Shown here piece after piece: positions 1 through 11,300 of a DNA stretch of 64,000 nt (position 1 is the stretch's first letter; each line of letters starts with the position of its first letter). The DNA is taken from assembly GCF_014356525.2 (NCBI RefSeq), contig NC_052505.1, positions 19,323,318 through 19,387,317 on the forward strand, written 5' to 3'. The notes under the pieces were generated by a model. That model worked only from the letters and a program-made list of their open reading frames with translations, ran no database searches and had not been told where the DNA came from. The position numbers and the translations under genes were made by a program. This DNA is from Nilaparvata lugens (Eukaryota > Arthropoda > Insecta > Hemiptera > Delphacidae).

Positions 1-300
1 AGCGGAATGCTGTGATCTGGGGCTCGTCCGGCCTTTAAATACTCCCCCAAAGTGGAGGGGATGGAGTTGTGCCGCCGCCAGAGGCGGTGGAAATCGTCTC
101 GATGCGCGGAAGATGGTGCGCCATCGGTACCTTCCTTATCTCCGCGGTCGGCTAGCGTTGCTGATAGCCGAGCGTCTTTCTTCAATATTATTAATTATCT
201 AGCAATATTTTCCGTCACAATTTTACTTTGTGACATTATTAACACACTAGTTTTGCAACTTCTAATAACGGGAGAACAGCTTTCTATATACGGGTAAATA
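1..300. other. G+C-rich block in intron or upstream DNA, unassigned
   Basis: This stretch is more G+C-rich than its surroundings up to about 180 and lies upstream of the first recognisable CCAR exon. An 81-codon open frame (52-297) resembles no family I know and becomes hydrophobic and A+T-rich at its end. Near the left edge there is a TGGGGCTCGTCCGG string that resembles a tRNA-Pro primer-binding site of LTR elements, but no LTR can be checked because the window starts here. It is probably a TE fragment. Confidence 0.3.
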
Positions 301-690
301 ATGATTCCAAGATTGCTTTTTATGGAGCTATTCCATTTTTATCAATGTATAAATCATCATCTTCAAATTTGATAAATTTATGGAATTAAAAATGAATAAA
401 TATAATTCCAAATAACGAATTTATTTTACTCATATAACAAATTGTACATTTCAATATACGAGTAGATAATACTCATATAACAAATTGTACATTTGAATGT
501 ACGAGTAGATAATATACTGTATTATGATTTTAAGATTGCTTTCTATGGAGAAATTCAATTTATTAATGTATTTGATAATTCACGGAATCACGGTCCAAGG
601 TGTAAGGTGGATAAATATGATTCTAAATAATGAATTGATCTCACTCATATAAAACAAATTACACATTACAAATTTTGTAAATAAGATTGA
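301..690. repeat. Diverged tandem duplication of about 225 bp
   Basis: Two similar blocks, roughly 301-510 and 527-690, share the order AAGATTGCTTT-TATGGAG, then ATAAATATAATTC, then ACTCATATAACAAATT. Inside the first block a 43-bp unit is repeated at 428-470 and 471-513 with few differences. The block is non-coding. Confidence 0.6.
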
Positions 691-784
691 AAACTATATA
701 ATTGCAAAAACACCGGCAAAAGGAAGATTCCTTGTGCGCCAGTGTGTAATTATTGGTAAAGTCAAGAAACAATCGAAAATTCAA

Positions 785-960
785 CTAACAAGGCTGATAC
801 CGTCAGAAAATTTTATTTATTTGTCTATTCCATTGACAATCACAAATCATTATTACCATATAATATTATTGGGAGGAGACAACAGGCATAGCCCAAAACT
901 GTCTTCTCCCAAATTTTGATGAATGAAAGTTTCGAAAAAAGAATGGGGAATGTTATGATT
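785..960 (-). mobile_element. LINE 3' end fragment
   Basis: Read on the minus strand, the GGGAGAAGACAGTTTTGGGC to GTCTCCTCCC hairpin-like block is followed by an A+T-rich tail with AATAAATAAAA. A related block is on the plus strand at about 50760-50870, where it clearly ends in a LINE-type tail. No coding part is present. Confidence 0.45.
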
Positions 961-1302
961 TCTCTTATCACTTCAAAGTCTAATTTTCACTTCAAATCTC
1001 GCAATATTTCTCATAAGATACTCTCAAATTTATTTATATTTTTGAACAATAATCTTGAATGTACATAAGTATCTCAAATACCAATGAACCTTTGTTTAGA
1101 TAAATGCATGTTATCCAAATTTTCAGAAACATACCGACAATTATTTAATCCCCCTCAGCACAAGCATTATGCTTAAAGAGGGATGAACCATTAATGCTTC
1201 TTCAGGAGCACTTACCTTTCATTATTTTTATCATTCATTATTATATCCTATTTTATTTTATTTTCTTTAATATTGTATCATTTGTATTTATTTTATCTAC
1301 AC

Positions 1303-1525
1303 CACGGTATATAGAAGAAGACGGTAGGTGTCACGCGCATGTTTGTGCTAAATTTCCGGTGTAGCTGACGTCATTTTATATCCAATCATCTGTTTTTAAC
1401 AAATAAGTTTCATAAATATTGCCAATAGATGTTGAAAACCTCGGTTGGTGGCGATGACGCAATCTAGCTGGCTGGCCACTGCGCACACATTTCATGGCCT
1501 CTACCGTTTTCATCTAAATACCGTG
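1303..1525. mobile_element. MITE with 8-bp target-site duplication
   Basis: Terminal inverted repeats begin CACGGTATATAGAAGAAGAC on the left and match the complement of the right end with a few substitutions. The element is flanked on both sides by ATCTACAC (1295-1302 and 1526-1533), an exact 8-bp duplication. The length is 223 bp, with no ORF. An 8-bp duplication fits the hAT superfamily, although other superfamilies also give 8 bp. Confidence 0.7.
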
Positions 1526-1641
1526 ATCTACACATAGGGTTCTGTTTATTTATTATTTTATCATCGAATGTTTAATGATTATGAAATGCGTTTTGTGTTT
1601 TTGACTGTAATTGTAATGTAATTTATTTTCATTGGTTGAAT

Positions 1642-1976
1642 CTTAGACCAGTTATAGAATAGACACGCTGGGAAGTCTAGCCTCTGAAGCCAACATTACT
1701 GCCATATCTCCAAATCGTGACGTCATCATCGGATAGAAAACTTTCAGATTGTGTTTATTTCAGGAGGATGTAAATTATTATTCAATGGCAAACTCCAGCT
1801 GCGCTCCCGCTGAAATAGACACAATCTTCTATGGAAAACACTGTAAACAAACTCTACAGAAAAGTTTTCTATCTGATGCTGACGTCACGATTTGGAGATA
1901 TGGCAGTAGATGTTGGCTTCATCGACTTTCAGAGTGAATATACAATAGGCTGTGTCTATTCTATAACTGGTCTAAG
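1642..1976. mobile_element. Long-foldback MITE with 8-bp TSD
   Basis: The ends are inverted copies starting CTTAGACCAGTTATAGAATA, and most of the 335-bp body is also self-complementary: the CGTGACGTCA and AGTTTTCTATC blocks recur inverted. The exact flanking duplication GGTTGAAT lies at 1634-1641 and 1977-1984. This is a non-autonomous, hAT-like element. The 62-codon frame inside (1749-1937) is a by-product of the palindrome. Confidence 0.8.
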
Positions 1977-2137
1977 GGTTGAATAAAGCATTTATTTATT
2001 TAATTAGAACCTTTTTTCTAGTCATAGTAATGAGCGATTGTAGTTTCAATTATCCAGATCACTATATTTATATTACCAAGTTCATTTGAAATGCCGGTTT
2101 TCAAATATGAATTTTGTTGGTTGATCTTTTTAAACAG

Positions 2138-2347
2138 GTTGATAGTGAAATTGATCTCTTAAAACAGATGATCAAAGAAAGGAAGGATAAAAGCAAGAAG
2201 AAACGGGAAAAAGTGAAAATGGTAACTGAAGACCCTTTTCTGCTGCTGGCGTTCGTCTACTTTGACCAAAGTCAATGTGGCTATATTCTTGACAAGGACC
2301 TGGAAAGCATTCTGCTCACGTTGAATCTAAATCTGTCGCGGTCACAG
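2138..2347 (+). CDS. CCAR1: CCAR exon A (EF-hand-like region)
   Basis: This exon has 70 codons in phase 0 at both ends. The acceptor is tttttaaacag and the donor CAG|gtcagt. It contains the lysine-rich linker followed by EDPFLLLAFVYFDQSQCGYI, the most conserved CCAR block. The calcium-ligand positions of a true EF-hand loop are mostly missing, as is usual in this family. Confidence 0.93.
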
Positions 2348-5300
2348 GTCAGTATTTCCAATTCCTTATTTTCGTTATAAAAGTATAATAATTAGTCTTG
2401 TAGTTTCAATAGTAATAAATATTATAAACAGTGTTTCCTTCGACACATATTAATATTATCAGTTACATTAGTAACCTTGTAAAGCTGAAAAGAAATGAAG
2501 ATTCAGAGTTATTTACCTACTAAGGAGACTAAAATGTTGTGTCAGTAGGGAGGTACTTACTATGGTTTGTTTAATTCCCATCTCATTTATGGGCTCCGTC
2601 TTTGGGGTAACTCAAGTGAAATAAAGAAGGCATTTATTTGGCAAAAAAACAATTCGCTGTATTGTTGGTCTAAGGAGTGTTGTTAGCTGTAATAGTATAT
2701 TTCGCACCTAGGGCCGAAAATGAGACTTTTCCGGCTCGAAATCGGTTTTCAAGCCGGAGATTAAGAGCCGGAGATTAAGAGAAAAGATTAAGAGCCGGAA
2801 AAACATTTTTGCCCATGGTGAGAACGTTATTTTTCGCCACACAGAAAAATAAACAATATAAAAAAATATGAGAATAATTGTTTATTAGGCACTTCCGAAA
2901 GCAAAACAGGAAGGTCATAGCTCTAGCAAATCTGAGGTAACTGAATATTAGGAAATTGTCCAAGTATTTTTATATTATATTTGTATATGTATACATATGT
3001 GTACATGTTTAATGTTATGTATATATGTGTTAGCGGTACGGTATATTGTTAGTATATGCAAAGCTTTGTATTATCTTTACGTGACGTTTGTTTATAACAT
3101 TTGTAATGACAAGAATAAAGATTATTGATTATTGAAGAGAAAGCAGTTATTTATTTATTTATTGGATACAGCAAACAATACAATAGTCGGAAAAGAAAAA
3201 ACAGGCTATTGCCCAAACCTTCTTCAATTTTCTAATTTTGTCTTGAATTGTCCAAATATTTTGTAAATATTATCTGATGGGTTGATAATATATATTATAT
3301 CAACCGACAACAATGCCCGTCGTGGTGGACGTCGGTATTTCACGCACAAACCAAAACCCACAAAAAAATAAATGTTGAGAAGGGAGAATATTTGAAATCT
3401 ATACTATAATATATCAATTAATAATAATTTACAATTGTTATTATTTTGTGTATTGTATTATGAATTTTTCTGATAAATAAAATCGTTATTTCATTTCATA
3501 TAATAAAGTGAAGAATCGTCTTATACATGTACGGGATAGGAAATTCACGAATGACGCATCATCGCGTCTGAACTACTGTACTGAATAACTTGAAATCTTG
3601 CATATTAATTCTTAATTTATCAAGGATGGTTATAGGTCTGCTTTAAGTTCTTCAAGATTTCTTTATGTAAAGTTTTTAATTAGACCCTTGCGGAGCACGG
3701 GTTAAATGTTACCTGCTAGTAATTAATGAAATCATAATTGTATGAACAATTTGTGATGAATTTTTTTAATAAAAATGTGAATATTTGCTAATACAGGGGT
3801 ACTTTTCCATTTTCTGGTAAGGTTTTAAAGAAAGAACGATGACACGATCAATTGAATTGAAATTATCCCCAATTGTTCTTTAATTCATGATTCGATCATA
3901 TAGAAAATATCGCATATTGCTATCTTTTTTGTAAGATTCGATACTGACGACTCGCCTGTAACTCTAATCTAATAAACATACATTTTACATGTTTAATAAA
4001 TTTGTAGGACTCTCAAATCATTCTTGTAGTTTGTTTTCATATACTAGGACCGGGCCCTCTTGCATGAGAAAATACAAGCTAATATTTTATTAATTTTCCA
4101 TTCTAATAACCATCTAACTACTAATGTTATTAGTTTCTATTTTGACAAGCAATAGACCCCTGATCGTTTCAAGTTTCGATCAGAGTGTCTTTATGTATGG
4201 ATTGGTCTTGTGGGGTTGTGCCCCAGACGTGCAAAGAGTGTTTTTAGTACAGAAAAATGCTATAATATTTGCGTATTTTGAGCATTGCAAGCTTATAAAA
4301 GAAAAAGTTGTGACAGCTTACAGTATGGTAGCTTTCAAACTCCTACTTCAAGTAAAGAAGGATATAGGATCATATAGATGCAGAGTTGACATCCACATCC
4401 ATAATACACGAAATACGACAAACATAGATGTACCTTACACAAGACTGAAAAAGTATTAACCAGTCCCAATCATGTATCCTTGAAACTTTTTAATATTATG
4501 TCTGAATCAGCCAGAAACTTGCCTTTAACAGTATTCCGACAAAAACTTGAAAACCTTTTCTTACAGTACCCACTATACTCACTTTCTGATTTCCTCCAGC
4601 TGCCAGTAGAGAATCAATTTTTTGGAAACCATACGTAATATTACTTGGTAGTCTCTAACTATCAGTGTATATTTATATTTTTTATGTGTTGTAAATGATG
4701 TATTATGTACGTTGTATTTATTGTACTCTTGATATTATTGTTATATATTATTGACATATATGGAGGAAACCTTAGAGGTTTCCAATAGCATTGTTTGTAT
4801 GCACTGAAGGAATAAAACTTTTATTCTATAAGAATGTATTTATAATTTTAATATTTTCCATAAGACAATGTTAATCAATATCTTAATGAAATGACTGATG
4901 TATTTTTCTTTTGTAGATCAAGAAATTGGTTCAAAAGGTCGTCACCGGGACTTCTCTGCATTATCGTACTCTCACCGATAAACCAAAAGTTGATGACAAA
5001 GATAAAGAGACTGAGAAGGATGGTGACTCGAAATTGAATGGAGACCAGAAAAAAATCGACATTGAAAGTGCAGCCGCAGGTAGGTATTCAACTCATTTTA
5101 TTCATGAAAACATGGAAGCAAACAGGAATTCTCCTATAAATTGCTCCCATAACGCAATAATTGACCGAGCGAAGTGAGGTCTAAGATTCAAGTCGACGGC
5201 TTGGCATTTCTCTTGATGTTTAAATGCTTATATGTTGCGCATTTACAGCGAAACGCGGTAATAGATTTTGATGAAATTTTATTTAGTTGAATGAAAAAGC

Positions 5301-8300
5301 TACATACTCGATGCATAATTATTGCGAAAATTAAGCATAAGATAGCATAAGAAGATCATCCCATGGTTTAGGTCGTTCATGTTCCAAATTTCAAGCCGAT
5401 TTTTGTCGACTACTGTTTTGGCTGGATGAGAGTGTAAGAACGACACAATATGAGAGACTACCAGCGTCACATAGCTTCACGTAAAAGAACTACTAGGACT
5501 ATCGGCTTGAGTTAACAGTGAAATTTGGAACATAAATTGTAACCAGGATGCCTCCTCCAATTATGTAAGGAAATGGTGTGACACTTCCACTAAATATGTA
5601 AACTATCGAGGGAAAGAAAACTGTGTAATTACGATAAAGAAAGACTGAAACTATAACCATCAGATTGGGTGGGTGTGAAGATAAAATCAAAGGTGAACAG
5701 TTACTATAAAATTTAATGTAACTTTATCATGTATTTACATTTAAAACAATCAAGATTACTTTATTAGAAGAAAACAATATTAAAGGGCTACTCGCTTTGC
5801 TGCATTGAATCGATTTTTGTGGTAATGAAAAATATAAAAGAAAACTCAACAAAAGATAACACCTACGTTTTCGAAGATGGGTTCCTGCTTGACAATCACT
5901 GATGTCGCGACGTTAATTTATTATTTAAATATCAAAATAACTGATCTAGTGAAATTGGTTCAGATCCCGTCTTATTCAATAATACAATTCTCTTTAAACT
6001 GCTACAGGAAAACTTTATTATAATACAAGAACAAAATCTATCCTTTTCACCAGAACAGCCGGACTTTACTGTCAGTCCTATCAAAACGAACTCTGCCCCA
6101 AAATATAATTTTGGGGTATAAATTAACTATCAGTCAATGCCAAACATGAACGTCACCTCGAATACATGATAATATTCTTCTATCTATCGCACAAGCACAC
6201 GTTTGATATTAAAAACAGAGAGAAGCTACCGTAAATATCACGCAGCAACAAATAAACAATCTTTCTGACCATTAAAGATGACTGTTGACTGTTTACAGTC
6301 GACTGTTGACTGACCATTAAATATGACTGTTTACAAATGAATTTCACTTTATTACTCTAAAATCCTGATCAATATGAGATAAATATATGATTAATATACC
6401 GGGTGATCAAAAAGTCTTTCCGCTGTAGCTGCTTAGTGGCATATTGTGTTCTGTTTAGACACAAAGTAGGAGATTCCTCTTCTCTGTGGTTTAGAAACCC
6501 CTTTGACAATTTACTACCGCTTTACTCCACCTAATCAAGGAAGGTACTTTCAACATCTACTGTAATGAATATGCAAGTAAGTTCAATAAATTGAAACACT
6601 ATTGTTATAAATACTTGTTTCTGAGTGATTGAGTATTTATTTATATATTTCACTGCGGAGGGACTTTTTGATCACTCTGTATATGTCCTATATGACCATA
6701 TGACCAGGTGACAAAATGCCCTACACCATGGGATACATTTTTATTCTATCATTTCTCTATGGCATTACTGATGATGAGCATACAATTCAAACTTAATATT
6801 ATTGGAATCACTAATTCTATTTATTGAAGACAGAATTTTTTATCTATCCATGTCTTACTTATTCTGTATTTGTCAGGTAACAAGAGCTTGCTGCCCATTT
6901 TCCGTTTCGAAACGGACTCGGGTTCTTCATCGAAAATGACTTCCAGCGATGACACAAATGATAAGCCATCTTCAAAAGGTAGGTTAAACTTATAAAGTAG
7001 TTACAACACTACAGGTAATGAAAATGAGAATTAAAAATTCTTAATTAGGTGGAGCTAGGACTAACAGACTTGGAAGTTAACAGACTTCAAAGTCCCAACT
7101 CCGCCCAATAAAGATTTTTTTCATTCTCATTTCCATTACCTGTAGCGTTGTAAAATTCGAGTAAATCTCATTTTTTCTCCAAAACAAGTAATTCGGTGAA
7201 CTCTCAATCTTCATTTCGTATATATCTTGCTTTATAAATTTGTATTTGATCAAAATGCTATTTTCAATTGTATTTTAAAAGTTTAAATTGGTTGTAATTG
7301 TTTAAAGATATGAAATTGGAATTCAACAATGAATGAGATCAGAATGAAATGAATAGAATAGAATAGAAAAAACGTTTATTGAATAAATAAGCTACCTTAA
7401 GCGAACCTCAAAGAGGCTGCTTGACAAGGTACTATTATACAAAACATGTAAATTCAAATATAAATATACATATATCAGTGAACTTTATTTTTACTTAACA
7501 ATTAAATTTACTTATCAGTTTATTACACTGTTAAATTTACTACAGAATTTACTTAACAGTTAAAATTATCATGATATTAATTAATTGTTGGCTCAGCTCT
7601 CAAAAATCTAAAGAGTGTTATAATATATAGTCAACCTGAACTTACATACAAAAAATAGAACAGAATGAATTACAACAATACAATACATTAATAATGAGTT
7701 ACATTATGTTACATCTAAAGTGTAATTATTCAAGCAGATCTTTAAATTTCTTTTCATCAGGCGCATATTAACAAACTCAGCACAATTATCGGGTAAATCA
7801 TTGAAAATTCTTGTTACAATGTAGATTAAGGTGTTTCTGGCTAAATTATTCGAAGTAAATGGTACAACATACCTCTCATTCCTTAAATCATATCGATTAA
7901 CTTCCATAACTAAATATTTTTTGCAGAAGTAATTTTCTAAAATCAAAGTAAACAGAAATATACCTTTTATATTCGAAATGTTCTCATATGAAATATCTCC
8001 CTGAGAATTGCTGACCAAACGTAAAATCTTCCTCTGTACCGAAGATATTCTCCTAAGATAAACATTACTAGCAAATCCCCAACCTTGCAATCCATATCCC
8101 ATAATAGACTCTCCCAAGGCTATATACATCATCCTCTTCACTTTATGAAAATAACAGTACAGTAGTTTTATAAATGAGCAATTAGAAGAATGTTCAAACT
8201 TTTCAAAACAGGCTGTCTTATCGTTTTAGGTTATGTCTGAATTTATTATTATTTTTCAGGGAGAATTCTGTATAAAGGAGCTGTCATTGACATAGAACAA

Positions 8301-11300
8301 CTGTTGAATCAGTTGAATAGAAGTGAGACGGCTAGAACAGAAACTGAGAAGCACCTTTTCAAACTGAGGAGTGATTATGGTAAGCTACAACTACCAGATT
8401 TACTACTATAGTGAGGTCCACGTTATAATGACAGTATTTGATCAACTTCGGTTTTGCTATCCTTGTCTATCTTTCGACAAAACCGGTGGTACTATCCTTT
8501 TCTAGGTCCACAACGATAACAAATATGTTTTTGACGGTGTAAAAATATAATTAATGCAGAGAATTGGCATCGCTATTCTTCTATCTTTATCCACTGCCAT
8601 TATAATGTGGACCACACTATAGATACAAGCTTACAAGAACTCTATTTTTTCGCAAAATTCATTACAAAACAAGGCCTAAATAAATTCTTCAATGTTCAAT
8701 CCCAAATGTATTCTTACGAATTTCAAACTTGTCTTTGGAAGGATTCTATCATTTTGATTTCTGAGAGGTTTTATCTTATTGTCATCTTCAACTGCATCTT
8801 ATTAAGTGATTATGCATCTTCAATTTATCATAGGTGAATATTATTTTTGATTTCTATTGTTCTATACTATAAATAGATTACACGTTTATGTTTATTGTAA
8901 TGAGATCGAGCCCGCACAGTATTACTCTGGGAAGATACTATTTGATTTTTATTTTATTCCTTGTAATGTTGTGATTATTTTGTTTGAACGGGAAAATAGT
9001 TTATCTATTCATTCCTTGAATTATACAAAGCATTTTTGAAGCCTGTGGTGTCGGTTTCAACGTTTATTTATATTATAATGAGATCGAACCCGCACAATAG
9101 GCCTATTACTCTGGGAAGATACTATTTGATTTTATTTAATTCCTTGTAATATTTTGATTATTTTGTTTGAACGGAAAAATAGTTTATCTATTCATTCCTT
9201 GAATTATACAAAGCATTGGTGAAGCCTGCGGATCGGAAACATGGGTGCTTACTGCTGGAGATATGCAAAGACTGAAAGTTTTTGAAAGAAAGGTGGTGAG
9301 AAGAATCTGGGGCCCTGTTTTTGAGAATGGTCTCTGGAGAGGAAGAAAAAATTTTGAAATAGAGGAATTCTTAAACATTGAAGACATTGTGCGGTCGATA
9401 AAAGCTTGCAGAATAAGAAGGATGGGGCATATGTTGAGCATTAATTGATTGATTAGCTGCCTTTTTTAAAAACCTAGGAGGGCGAGGTTAGGGCGCAGCC
9501 GGCCCTCTCTTACACTTAACCCTCCAATACTAAGTTAGACTCTAAGTAAACCCTCTAAGTAAAACTAAAACACTGTACAACAATGATTATAAGATTTTAA
9601 AAAACTAATTTTACAAAAAAAATAAAAAACTTCCAAATAGCGAATGAAAGAAAGAAAAAAAAAACAAAATTTCTTTCCAATTTAAATCAGTGAAAAGAAT
9701 ACAATGAGAGAATGGGAGATGGAAGAGTGGTGAAATGTATATGGAAGGAGAAAATATATAACAGAAGAAGAAAATGTCGACCAAGAAATAGATGGACGAA
9801 TGATGTGGAACGCGATCTGAGGACGCTTGGAGTTTGTAACTGGAGGAGGCAGGCCGAGGATCGAGACAGATGGAGAGGCTATGTGAGGAAGGCCAAGGTT
9901 TGTAAAGACCTGTAGAGCTGAGGAGTAAGTATTCATTTCTTGATGCATGATAAGGTGCTCTATAGGATTGACAGAGGAAATTTTTTCTGTATCTTCACAT
10001 AAGAAAGGGAGGGGGGTTTAGGAAATGATTAAATTATTATTGTAAATATAATATTATTATTATATTGTAAATATAATTAAACTCCAAATTATTCCAGTTC
10101 TGTGACAATTCGTGACCATGAGTAATCGAACAACTCTTGAACGTTTTCTAACTTTTCATTTTTCTTTTAAATGTCAAATAATGTGAGCAAGTGCTATGTT
10201 CTAAGCGTCACTTCTTATGCCGCACCTTCATGTTGGCCTAATGACGACCAGCGTCAGTGTGGATGGGTGGTTTGCCAACGCTGGCTACCGCCGGCCTTGA
10301 TTGGCACTGGTCACATTACAGGCTGGGCCAGCTTACTGGGTCAACATGTGGATTAGGCATTAGATAAGCTCAAATTTGATAACATTTCTTGAATAAGAAT
10401 TGATATTGTGGAATTTCTCCATAATGGAAAATCACAGTTTTCTTCAATTAAGCTCAAATTTTCCTTTTCCTGATATTTTGATTAAATGTTTTTTCAGCAT
10501 CTTTGAAAGAATACTCCAGCAGGTGTGAAGTGAACTTGAAGGACATCAAAGCTGAACTGAAAGGAGTGAAGGAGAAACTATCCAATAACGAAACTGGATA
10601 CTCCAAAATGGAGGTATATTTTATTTATTTATTTATACATTTGAATAAATCATTTATTCATCAATGACATCCTATTATATTAAGCAAGTAATTTCTGTAT
10701 ATATTTTTATATTTGGTTATTTATATTTATTTATGGTTATGTATGTCCAACGGATCACGAAAACAGCTCTTAACGATTTTCACAATTTTTGGAACATAGT
10801 AGGTTTATGATATAAAAATTCGATTGCACTAGGTATGATCCCTGGGAAAACTCGCTGAACGACATAAAAAGGATAATTCATCCCTGGAAAAACAGCTGAA
10901 TTTTCGTCGTCTGTGAATAATAAAAAGTGAGTGAGCGAGCGCTCTGTGGAAAATCAAAATATCTTATCTCCGAAATTCATAAGCTGACGTATAGCCAGCT
11001 GTAAAATATAAACACGATCATTTTAAAGAATTGTGTTCTGTTTTTCAATAAATAAAAATAACGAGCGAAGCTCGGTGCCCCGATATTAAATACTAAATTG
11101 TAGAATCGTTAGAAATTAATTTCATCCATTTCATCCAATCCAACTCTTTGATTAAGCAATCATTGGTATCAATAATCTATATTATAATAAAGGAAAGAAC
11201 TGGGTTTCACAAGTACGGGATGGAAATTCACGAATGACTCATCGTCACGTCTGAACTACTGGACTGATTAACTTGAAATTTTGCATATCGATTCTCAAGT

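Larger units (their letters stand above)
5335..6761. mobile_element. MITE-A copy split by a nested element
   Basis: 5335-5537 is the left arm and body of MITE-A (CATCCCATGGTTTAGGTCGT, CAAGCCGAT, GACTACCAGCGTCACATAGC). The missing right arm (CCTACACCATGGGATAC to TTTCTCTATG) appears at 6717-6761. The 1.18 kb between is element X with its own insertion. Confidence 0.65.
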
